Source: Prevotella sp. (GTDB lineage: Bacteria > Bacteroidota > Bacteroidia > Bacteroidales > Bacteroidaceae). Taken from it: a stretch of 38,943 nucleotides of DNA. Position 1 is the first letter of the stretch; each line of letters begins with the position of its first letter. The notes beneath the pieces were generated by a model. The model ran no database searches, was not told the DNA's origin, and worked only from the letters and a program-made list of their open reading frames with translations. The position numbers were made by a program, and so were the translations under genes. The DNA lies in contig JAGBQP010000097.1 in assembly GCA_017632825.1 (NCBI GenBank), forward strand, positions 1-38,943, given 5' to 3'. Of the stretch, positions 32,416 through 38,943 are shown one piece after another.

Positions 32416-33994
32416 TAGTTTTTCCATCTGCATAACGGACTATATATAATCCTGGACGCTGACTGTCCAGATGGTTTCCCATGCAATGACCGCCAAGGTC
32501 ATAAACTGTCATTATTGTTGTCTCCCGTTGAGACGGTAACGTCACAGACATCGGGTCACCACCCATAAAGTCAAAAGAAATGAGGCCGTCCTCCGACATC
32601 CGGATATTGGAAATTGCCTTTGACAGATACTTACTACCCTCCTCGTTCGTATTAAACATCTTCGATGCAGGAACAGTCGTGTCTGTCAACTGGTCGTTGA
32701 CGAAGGTGGTACTGTCTGTAGCCCAAGGATAGGGCGACGAACTCAGATGACGGTTGTGCATACGTGGATTTTCTGAATACTGTGAGCCACCAAGTTCTTC
32801 CAACAATTCGTCCCAATCGTTATAGTCCATATCATCGGCACTCACAATTGAATAACCAAATAGGTTGGCCTCAGTATTCACACGATTGGCAGTCCACTTA
32901 CTCTCATTATAATTCACGTGGTAGATGACAAGTCCCTTGCCCGGCACGCCAGCATCCCAGCCTTTCCATTGACGATTCTCCAGCAGATAGTACTCTTTAT
33001 CTGTATGTTTAATCATATAGGTCTCACCACCATCTTCCACACATTTCATGTCGGTGACTGTCGTAGCTTCAGTCAGTTCGATAGGCGTCTGCCAACCAAG
33101 AAGCATCCGCTCGAGTGCGGAATAGTTAGGCGGACACCAACCGTAATTGGTAAAGTTACCACCATCCATCAGATCCCATTCATCAACAACTGAATAGCCT
33201 ACATTTCCTCTGGTAGGATAAATATCAGGCAATCCGAGACTATGCGAATACTCATGACAAATAGTACCTATGCCGCATGAAGCCTTTGAGGTAGTCGGCC
33301 AGCATTCCGCACTGGCGCTGTAGTTGTTAATAATCTGTCCGCTGGGCGTTTTTATTCCAGTGCCTGTTGTAATAAATGATCCTGTATTGGGCCAAAGATA
33401 TCCAAATGCTATCTCTTGGCTCACATTACCTGTATAACCTGCAAACACATAAATCACCTGATTCACATAGCCATCGCCATTCCAATCATAAACAGAGAAG
33501 TCGAGACCGGGGTTCTCTTCAATCATCATCTTCGTGGCCTCTTTCATCTCATTCAGTCCCGAATTTTGGACATTCTCCGTTGGTTTAACATACGGTTGTG
33601 CCTTCAGACTAATATCGAAAGGACCGAACACGTCGAACTGCAGGTTGAACAGTCCGCCCGACTGGTCTCTGAAATAATCGGCCACGCAGCCTTTACCATT
33701 ACGCTGGTTGTAGCCTCTCTCATTAAACATACGATCGTATGTCTCATGAGGATTCTCCATATTAAAATAGGTGGAGTCTCCTTTGAAATCGACAAGAATC
33801 ACCAGCTGACGATAAGTGCGGGCAGGGTCCCAGTCAAGAATTCTTGCAGGAAGCTTGCGCGACTGCACTCCCCGTGTCGTATTGACTTCATCGCCATCGA
33901 CATCGGGTGTACAGCCACCTCGAATCACGCTAAAGGTCTGTGCCTGCACAGACAGTGTGACCAATAAGGTGAAAACAAGGATGATTTTACGCAT
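32396..33994 (-). CDS. Secreted M6-family zinc metalloprotease with T9SS-type C-terminal domain
   Basis: The preferred start is ATG at 33994 (532 residues), where a signal peptide begins (MRKIILVFTLLVTLSVQAQ); the frame opens 11 codons earlier but would overlap the fumarase stop. The catalytic motif is HEYSH within CHEYSHSLGLPDIY, typical of immune-inhibitor-A-like M6 proteases, and DLMDGGNF follows as expected. DWNGDGYVNQ is a calcium-loop-like segment. The C-terminal 50 residues (TVYDLGGHCMGNHL, PGLYIVRYADGKTKKVVK) match the pattern of type A sorting domains of the type IX secretion system, so the protein is probably exported to the surface or medium. It lies 22 bp after fumarase and may be transcribed with it. 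Confidence 0.9.
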   Translation of the reverse strand: MRKIILVFTLLVTLSVQAQTFSVIRGGCTPDVDGDEVNTTRGVQSRKLPARILDWDPARTYRQLVILVDFKGDSTYFNMENPHETYDRMFNERGYNQRNGKGCVADYFRDQSGGLFNLQFDVFGPFDISLKAQPYVKPTENVQNSGLNEMKEATKMMIEENPGLDFSVYDWNGDGYVNQVIYVFAGYTGNVSQEIAFGYLWPNTGSFITTGTGIKTPSGQIINNYSASAECWPTTSKASCGIGTICHEYSHSLGLPDIYPTRGNVGYSVVDEWDLMDGGNFTNYGWCPPNYSALERMLLGWQTPIELTEATTVTDMKCVEDGGETYMIKHTDKEYYLLENRQWKGWDAGVPGKGLVIYHVNYNESKWTANRVNTEANLFGYSIVSADDMDYNDWDELLEELGGSQYSENPRMHNRHLSSSPYPWATDSTTFVNDQLTDTTVPASKMFNTNEEGSKYLSKAISNIRMSEDGLISFDFMGGDPMSVTLPSQRETTIMTVYDLGGHCMGNHLDSQRPGLYIVRYADGKTKKVVKR

Positions 33995-34016
33995 AGCTCT
34001 GTATTTACATAATGTA

Positions 34017-35666
34017 TTACTTGGCACAGGGAGTCCAAGGCTTCAACTGCTTGAAGAAGTCGTTGCCTTTATCATCGACAAGGATGAAGGCGGGGAAGTC
34101 CTCAACGTCAATCTTCCATACGGCCTCCATGCCCAGCTCGGGATACTCTACACACTCAATGCTCTTGATAGAGCTTTGAGAGAGCACGGCAGCCACGCCA
34201 CCTATAGTACCGAGATAGAAACCACCATGCTTCTTACATGCCTCTGTTACAACGTCGCTACGATTGCCCTTGGCAATCATTACCAGCGAAGCGCCATTAG
34301 CCTGGAACTCATCTACATAGGGATCCATGCGGTTGGCCGTCGTCGGTCCCATCGAGCCACAGGGGTATCCTTCGGGGGTCTTAGCCGGTCCGGCGTAAAG
34401 CACAGGATATTTCTTGAAGTACTCGGGCATGCCCTCACCGGCATCGAGACGGGCCTTCAACTTAGCGTGAGCAATATCGCGGGCTACGATGATAGTGCCC
34501 TTCAGGTTGACGCGAGTAGAAACCGGATACTTTGACAGTTCCTTGCGTACGGCATCGATACCCTCGTTCAGGTCTATCTCTATACCCTTGCCACCTTCAC
34601 CGGGCTTACGCAGCTCCTCGGGAATCAGCTCTGTGGGGTTAGCATCCATCTTCTCAAGCCAGATGCCGTCGGCATTGATTTTTGCCTTGATATTACGGTC
34701 GGCTGAGCAGCTAACGCCCATACCGATAGGACAGCTGGCACCGTGACGGGGCAGACGGATGACGCGGATGTCGTGAGCCAGATACTTACCACCAAACTGA
34801 GCACCCAGTCCAATCTTATGAGCCTCAACGAGGAGTTTCTGCTCCAAGTCGATGTCGCGGAATGCGCGTCCTGTCTCGTCACCTGTTGTGGGCAGCGAGT
34901 CATAGTACTTGATGGAGGCCAATTTTACTGTCAACAGGTTTTTCTCTGCTGAGGTACCACCAATGACGAATGCAATGTGGTAAGGCGGACAAGCAGCCGT
35001 ACCCAGCGACTTCATCTTCTCGACAAGGAACGGTATCAGCGTGCCCTCGTTCTGAATCGTGGCCTTCGTCATCGGATAGAAATAGGTCTTATTGGCGCTA
35101 CCGCCACCCTTGGCCACCATCACAAACTTATATTCTGCACCCTCGGTAGCCTCAATATCAATCTGAGCCGGCAGATTGCAGCGGGTGTTCACCTCGTCAT
35201 ACATATTCAGGGGTGCGTTCTGCGAGTAGCGCAGGTTGTCCTGCGTGAAAGTATTGAAGACGCCCAGCGAGAGTGCCTCTTCGTCCTCGAATCCAGTCCA
35301 CACCTGCTGACCTTTCTCACCATGGATAATGGCCGTACCCGTGTCCTGACAGAAAGGCAGGATTCCCTTACAAGCCGTCTCGGCATTGCGCAGGAACTGC
35401 AGGGCCACGTATTTATCGTTCTCTGAAGCCTCGGGGTCGGTCAGAATTTTGGCCACCTGTTCGTTATGCTCACGACGCAACATAAACTCCACGTCGTGGA
35501 AGGCCTGCTGAGCCAGCAGCGTCAGTGCCTCTTTCGACACCTTAACGATTGTCTTTCCCTCGAACTCGGCGGTTGTCACGCCTTCCTTCGAGAGCAGTCG
35601 GTACTCTGTTTTGTCTTCGCCCATCTGGAACATCGGGGCATACTTGAATTCTACTGTATTTGCCAT
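34017..35666 (-). CDS. fumA: Class I fumarate hydratase (iron-sulfur)
   Basis: This 549-residue enzyme hydrates fumarate to malate (and the reverse, in the reductive branch used by Bacteroidales to make succinate). It has both class I parts: the N-terminal alpha domain with Cys106 (PFCQDTGT), Cys226 (AACPPYH) and Cys320 ([10 protein letters not shown]), at the positions of the three 4Fe-4S ligands of E. coli FumA (about 105, 224, 318), and the C-terminal beta domain with the conserved GPTTANRMD. The oxygen-sensitive cluster fits an anaerobe. It has the best promoter of the window directly upstream, nested in the terminator of the preceding M16 gene. The symbol is given for the class; fumB is the same family. 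Confidence 0.95.
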   Translation of the reverse strand: MANTVEFKYAPMFQMGEDKTEYRLLSKEGVTTAEFEGKTIVKVSKEALTLLAQQAFHDVEFMLRREHNEQVAKILTDPEASENDKYVALQFLRNAETACKGILPFCQDTGTAIIHGEKGQQVWTGFEDEEALSLGVFNTFTQDNLRYSQNAPLNMYDEVNTRCNLPAQIDIEATEGAEYKFVMVAKGGGSANKTYFYPMTKATIQNEGTLIPFLVEKMKSLGTAACPPYHIAFVIGGTSAEKNLLTVKLASIKYYDSLPTTGDETGRAFRDIDLEQKLLVEAHKIGLGAQFGGKYLAHDIRVIRLPRHGASCPIGMGVSCSADRNIKAKINADGIWLEKMDANPTELIPEELRKPGEGGKGIEIDLNEGIDAVRKELSKYPVSTRVNLKGTIIVARDIAHAKLKARLDAGEGMPEYFKKYPVLYAGPAKTPEGYPCGSMGPTTANRMDPYVDEFQANGASLVMIAKGNRSDVVTEACKKHGGFYLGTIGGVAAVLSQSSIKSIECVEYPELGMEAVWKIDVEDFPAFILVDDKGNDFFKQLKPWTPCAK

Positions 35667-35697
35667 GTTGTTTTTCTGTTTTATTGTTTTTATGAGC

Positions 35698-35729
35698 GCA
35701 AAGGTACTAAAAAAAAAGCCGCCGACAAA
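35698..35729 (-). promoter_or_regulatory. Complete Bacteroidetes-type promoter for fumarase
   Basis: On the minus strand, -33 TTTG (35726-35729) and -7 TACCTTTGC (35698-35706) are separated by 19 bp, the canonical form. The -7 element is 31 bp before the fumarase ATG. The -33 element lies in the loop of the terminator hairpin that precedes it. Confidence 0.85.
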
Positions 35730-35742
35730 GAAACTCGGCGGT
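35709..35742 (-). terminator. Intrinsic terminator after the M16 peptidase gene
   Basis: On the minus strand a stem of 8 bp (35735-35742 with 35718-35725, one G-T pair) closes a 9-nt loop and runs into nine consecutive T (35709-35717). It ends transcripts coming from the M16 gene and overlaps the fumarase promoter. Confidence 0.85.
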
Positions 35743-35771
35743 TATTTTATACCCTTTCATCAAAAGGGCAC

Positions 35772-35871
35772 GACTTTCACGAAATACTCCATGACTTTTG
35801 AAAAATTCTCATGGAGTATTTTCTGAAAGTCATGGAGTAATTTTTGTTTCTCATGGAGAAACAGTTTTTTA
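35772..35871. repeat. Inverted plus tandem 21-bp repeat block
   Basis: Three direct 21-bp units, each opening TCATGGAG, lie at 35809-35829, 35830-35850 and 35851-35871. An inverted copy lies at 35772-35794 and matches 35809-35831 over 23 bp with two mismatches. TACTCCATGACTTT (35785-35798) also pairs perfectly with 35826-35839, so two hairpins exclude each other. The last unit holds GTTTCTC/GAGAAAC with a 3-nt loop (35846-35862), followed by a T-run. The block lies between the M16 stop and the fumarase promoter. Confidence 0.8.
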
Positions 35872-35888
35872 CCATCAAGCCTCAACGC

Positions 35889-38807
35889 TTAGTAGCCGAA
35901 AATGTCGGCAAGCGTCAGGCGACGCAGAGGTCCGTAGGGCTGTAAGGCAGCCATATCAAGCTCCTTCTCATCGCCAAGTATGATGTAGCGATAGGGCTTG
36001 CGGGCTATCTGCTTCTGTTCGAAGTCCACAACATCTTTCATCGTCAGCGCGGGCAGAGCCTCATAGACACTACGGTTGATGTCGTAGTCGAGACCCAGGT
36101 CGCGCGCCTGGATCCATGCACTGATGATGCCGAACTTTGTAGTACGCTGACTGGCTATGCGCTTAGCCAGGGCATCTTTGGCAATCTGGAACGATGCCTC
36201 GCTCTGTGGAATGGTATCGAGAATGGTGTTGAAGTGGCGCACGCAGTCCATCATCTTATCGTTCTGTGTGATGATGTAGGAATAGAAGCGCTCGCTCTCA
36301 CCCTTATAATTAGGACGCAGATAGTAGGCCGATGCGCTATAGGCCAGACCGCGCGTCTCGCGCATCTCCTGGAACACGATGGTGTTCATACCGCCACCGA
36401 AGTATTCGTTGAAGAGTTGCTGCAGTGCCTCCTCCTGGGGATTCCACTGGCGGCCCTCACAGTGGAACATGCGCATATAGATATTCTTGGCGTCGTAGGG
36501 AGCCAGCACAATTTCGTTCTGCGGCGTGTTCTGTATGACATAGGGCTTATTGGCGGGCACGGGCTTCAGGGCTGACGTAAGCAGTGAGAGGTGAGGAGCG
36601 AGTGCGCTGGCCAGTTCGTCGGTCTTCATCGGACCATAATAGAGTGCCGTGTGCTCATACTGCGACAGCTGCTTGAGCAAATCGAGCAGTTCCTGGGGGT
36701 CCGTCTGGCGCAACTGCTCAATGGTGAGCAGGTTACGCTGGGCATTATAGGGACCATAGATAGCGTAGGCAGACAAGCGGTCGAAGCAGATACGCTGGTC
36801 GAGTTTTGCGTCAGCACGCGATTTCTCGATGAGTCCGATGTACTGATCGTAGGCCTCACGGTCAACTTTTGCATGATTCAGGAGGTTCTCCAGCAGGGCT
36901 ACGGCCTCAGCCATGTTTTCGCTCAGTCCGTAAAGGCTGACGGTGATGGATCGGTCGCCAACATTGATGTTATAGTTGCAGGCCAGCTTGTAGAACTGCT
37001 GTTTCACCTGCTCGGCTGTCAGCGAGTCGGTACCCAGGTAGTCAAGATAGCCGGCAGCATAGTCATAACGCACATCAGCCTGATTACCGAACTCGTAGCG
37101 GAAGGACAGCTGGAAGCGTCCGTTCTCGGTGTTCTGCACATAGTCGTAAGGCAGCTGGACATCTGACTTTGAAGACTGGAGTTGTCCCTGTGTTAAATCA
37201 CTGCTGAAATCAACGAAGCGGGGCTCAATGGGTTTCACCTCGGCAGCCTGAATATCCTTAACGAACTGGCTGACGTTGTCGCGGTTGGCGGCAATGGGGG
37301 TGATGGCAGGCTTCTCAATCTTCTTCTGGTTCGGGTCAACGCCCTGACGCTTATAGACGCAAGCATAGCCGTCGGTGAAGTGGCGGTTGGCAAAGTCAAC
37401 AATCTGCTGCTTCGTGATACCGGCTATGCGGTCGAAACGCGTAGCGGCCTGCTCCCACGGTGTGCCGTTGATGAATGCATTGACAAACAGGCGTGCACGG
37501 CTACGATTGACCTCCAGCGTGTTGTAATACTGCAGTTTCAGATTGTTCACGACTGAGGGTAACAGGTCATCAGAGAATTCGCCTTTCTTCAGTTTGGCAA
37601 TTTCGGCGAGCAGCAGCTGACGAACCTCGTCAAGTGTCTGTCCTTCCTTCGGTGTACCAGCCAGGATAAAGAAAGAATAGTCCATCATCTGGTCGGAGCC
37701 ACCCCATGACTCGAGCATCTTCATCTGCTGGTTGATGTCGAGGTCCAACAGTCCGGCAGTACCGTTGCTAAGCATATTCTCGATAACGTCCAGCGTGTCA
37801 GCCTGCAGCGATGCAGCGCGGTCGAGACGCCAGCCGAGCCACAGCGTCTCGGCTTCGGGGCCTACGACGGTCGTGTCCTGCGGCGTGGTGTACACGGGCT
37901 GTTCGGGGAACTGGGGCTGGGTGACATCGCCGCCCTTGCGCCAGGCGCCGAAATACTTATCTATTGTGGCGATGACCTCATCGGGATCGAAGTCGCCCGA
38001 CATACAGATGGCAACGTTATTAGGCACGTACCACTTCTGGAAGTACATCTTGATGTTGCGAATAGATGGATTCTTCAGGTGTTCCTGTGTGCCGATAGTG
38101 GTCTGCGTACCATACGGGTGCGTCGGACAGAGCTTGCGTCCCAGCGCCTCGTAGAGCTTGTTCATATCCTGCGACAGACCGATATTATACTCCTCGTAAA
38201 CGGCCTCGAGCTCGGTATGGAAACCACGAATAACCATATTCATGAAGCGGTCGCTCTGGATTTTGGCCCAGTTCTCCACCTCGTTCGACGGAATATCCTC
38301 GACGTAGCAGGTGACATCGTTCGACGTGAAGGCGTTGGAGCCTTCAGAGCCTATGGCAGCCATCAGCTTGTCGTACTCGTTGGGTATATTATATTGTGCG
38401 GCCAACTGACTGACGGAGTCTATCATGTGATAGACCATCTTACGTTCCTCAGAATCGGTAGTTACGCGGTAACGCTCATAGAGTTGCTGGATTTCTTCCA
38501 GCAGGGGTGCCTCCTTCTCGGGGTCGGTGACACCAAACTTATCGGTGCCCTTAAACATCAGGTGCTCCAGATAGTGAGCCAGGCCTGTTGTCTCGGCAGG
38601 ATCATTCTTTGAGCCAGTACGCACAGCTATGTACGTCTGTATGCGCGGCTGCTCCTTGTTGACGCTCAGATAGACTTTCAGTCCGTTCTCGAGTGTGTAG
38701 ATACGCGTCTTCGACAGATCGCCCTTCACCTGTTCATACTTATACTTAGAGCATGAACACAATCCGAATGCTAAAACGCATGCGGTTAGGATTAATTTAG
38801 CTTTCAT
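35889..38807 (-). CDS. M16-family zinc peptidase (pitrilysin/insulinase-like) lipoprotein
   Basis: This 972-residue protein begins with a lipoprotein signal (lipobox LCSC, Cys19), so it is anchored in a membrane facing the periplasm or cell surface. The inverted zinc motif is HYLEH (His78, Glu81, His82), and the third ligand is probably in ELEAVYEEYN about 75-80 residues later. Two M16 repeats are present: the active N-terminal half and a C-terminal half beginning about residue 520, which lacks HxxEH and carries the partner motif GGGMNTIVFQEMRETRGLAYS. Members degrade peptides such as signal or transit peptides; the substrate here is unknown. It has an intrinsic terminator downstream and no obvious TAnnTTTG promoter in the 70 bp upstream, so it may be co-transcribed with the gene before it. 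Confidence 0.93.
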   Translation of the reverse strand: MKAKLILTACVLAFGLCSCSKYKYEQVKGDLSKTRIYTLENGLKVYLSVNKEQPRIQTYIAVRTGSKNDPAETTGLAHYLEHLMFKGTDKFGVTDPEKEAPLLEEIQQLYERYRVTTDSEERKMVYHMIDSVSQLAAQYNIPNEYDKLMAAIGSEGSNAFTSNDVTCYVEDIPSNEVENWAKIQSDRFMNMVIRGFHTELEAVYEEYNIGLSQDMNKLYEALGRKLCPTHPYGTQTTIGTQEHLKNPSIRNIKMYFQKWYVPNNVAICMSGDFDPDEVIATIDKYFGAWRKGGDVTQPQFPEQPVYTTPQDTTVVGPEAETLWLGWRLDRAASLQADTLDVIENMLSNGTAGLLDLDINQQMKMLESWGGSDQMMDYSFFILAGTPKEGQTLDEVRQLLLAEIAKLKKGEFSDDLLPSVVNNLKLQYYNTLEVNRSRARLFVNAFINGTPWEQAATRFDRIAGITKQQIVDFANRHFTDGYACVYKRQGVDPNQKKIEKPAITPIAANRDNVSQFVKDIQAAEVKPIEPRFVDFSSDLTQGQLQSSKSDVQLPYDYVQNTENGRFQLSFRYEFGNQADVRYDYAAGYLDYLGTDSLTAEQVKQQFYKLACNYNINVGDRSITVSLYGLSENMAEAVALLENLLNHAKVDREAYDQYIGLIEKSRADAKLDQRICFDRLSAYAIYGPYNAQRNLLTIEQLRQTDPQELLDLLKQLSQYEHTALYYGPMKTDELASALAPHLSLLTSALKPVPANKPYVIQNTPQNEIVLAPYDAKNIYMRMFHCEGRQWNPQEEALQQLFNEYFGGGMNTIVFQEMRETRGLAYSASAYYLRPNYKGESERFYSYIITQNDKMMDCVRHFNTILDTIPQSEASFQIAKDALAKRIASQRTTKFGIISAWIQARDLGLDYDINRSVYEALPALTMKDVVDFEQKQIARKPYRYIILGDEKELDMAALQPYGPLRRLTLADIFGY

Positions 38808-38877
38808 AAATTCCCTAGTTTATTTAATTGTCTTTGTTGTCGTTTATGTCCTTCTGATGACGCTTTGCGGTCAAGTG

Positions 38878-38943
38878 TCAGTTTTCGTAGTCTATCTCGT
38901 GATCCAGTTTCGACAGGAACTCATCATACACTTCCTGCTCCAC
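38878..38943 (-). CDS. C-terminal end of an unidentified protein
   Basis: A minus-strand frame enters from the window edge and ends at a TGA (38878-38880), giving the last 21 residues VEQEVYDEFLSKLDHEIDYEN, minus any residue cut at the edge. The tail is acidic and helical-looking. Too little is present to name a family. The 70 bp up to the M16 gene hold no recognisable promoter or terminator, so the two genes may form an operon. Confidence 0.5.
   Translation of the reverse strand: MEQEVYDEFLSKLDHEIDYEN

Noticed and set aside
33816..34535. 239-codon plus-strand frame spanning the M6 protease start and fumarase end
   Set aside because: It covers the antisense of two well-supported genes and has no recognisable domain.
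1..38943. Mobile element, prophage, tRNA or rRNA
   Set aside because: I saw no transposase, integrase or phage protein among the frames, no terminal inverted repeats flanking a module, and no cloverleaf-like or rRNA-like sequence; a tRNA scan would be needed to exclude a missed tRNA fully.

Overview
The window looks like a chromosomal segment of a Bacteroidales bacterium, most like Prevotella and relatives. The evidence is a SusC/SusD pair, a fused fucokinase/GDP-fucose pyrophosphorylase, membrane-anchored AraC-type regulators, a type IX secretion C-terminal signal on a protease, weak or absent Shine-Dalgarno sites at nearly every start, and repeated promoter elements of the Bacteroidetes form TAnnTTTG(C). 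I see no transposase, phage gene, CRISPR array, tRNA or rRNA, so this is mostly a stable chromosome with several small accessory modules.

Layout. 1-5094 (+): the end of a SusC receptor, a SusD lipoprotein, a secreted M28-type peptidase and a sodium:alanine-type symporter, which together look like a peptide or amino-acid capture locus rather than a polysaccharide locus. 5196-8414 (+): the translational GTPase TypA/BipA, then guanine deaminase. 8420-9582 (-): mtnN-luxS, the S-adenosylhomocysteine recycling and AI-2 pair. 9694-14033 (+): a large YfhO-type membrane protein and a lipobox-TPR-transmembrane-AraC regulator. 14034-14677: a long intergenic region holding a four-unit GAC-N5-GTC array, a promoter, a strong stem-loop and a 35-codon membrane peptide. 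14678-22769 (+): a SusR-like membrane regulator (periplasmic propeller, transmembrane helix, AraC domain, no kinase), then a phased operator array, GH5 glucanase, cellobiose phosphorylase and a GPH sugar symporter. This is a compact beta-glucan/cellodextrin operon. 22770-23341: repeats, a terminator and a candidate small RNA. 23342-27390: divergent fucP and fkp, which import L-fucose and convert it to GDP-fucose. 27450-29711 (+): a GSCFA protein and a histidine acid phosphatase. 29817-32321 (+): ClpB. 32396-38807 (-): M16 peptidase, fumarase and a T9SS-type M6 protease. 38878-38943 (-): the C-terminus of an unidentified gene.

The most interesting non-coding structure is regulatory. Two AraC-family regulator genes are each followed directly by arrays of repeats spaced 20-22 bp (two helical turns) that lead into a promoter. 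Two heptanucleotide tandem repeats (TTCA-cored) occur, one in a shared divergent promoter and one inside the fkp reading frame, and both could vary in length. A block at 35772-35871 carries one inverted and three direct copies of a 21-bp unit that can form mutually exclusive hairpins. The best candidate for an undescribed system is 12198-14523: a membrane AraC regulator, its probable operator array, a structured leader and a small hydrophobic peptide.

Coordinates and motifs were read by eye. Family assignments rest on recognised sequence patterns, not on database searches.
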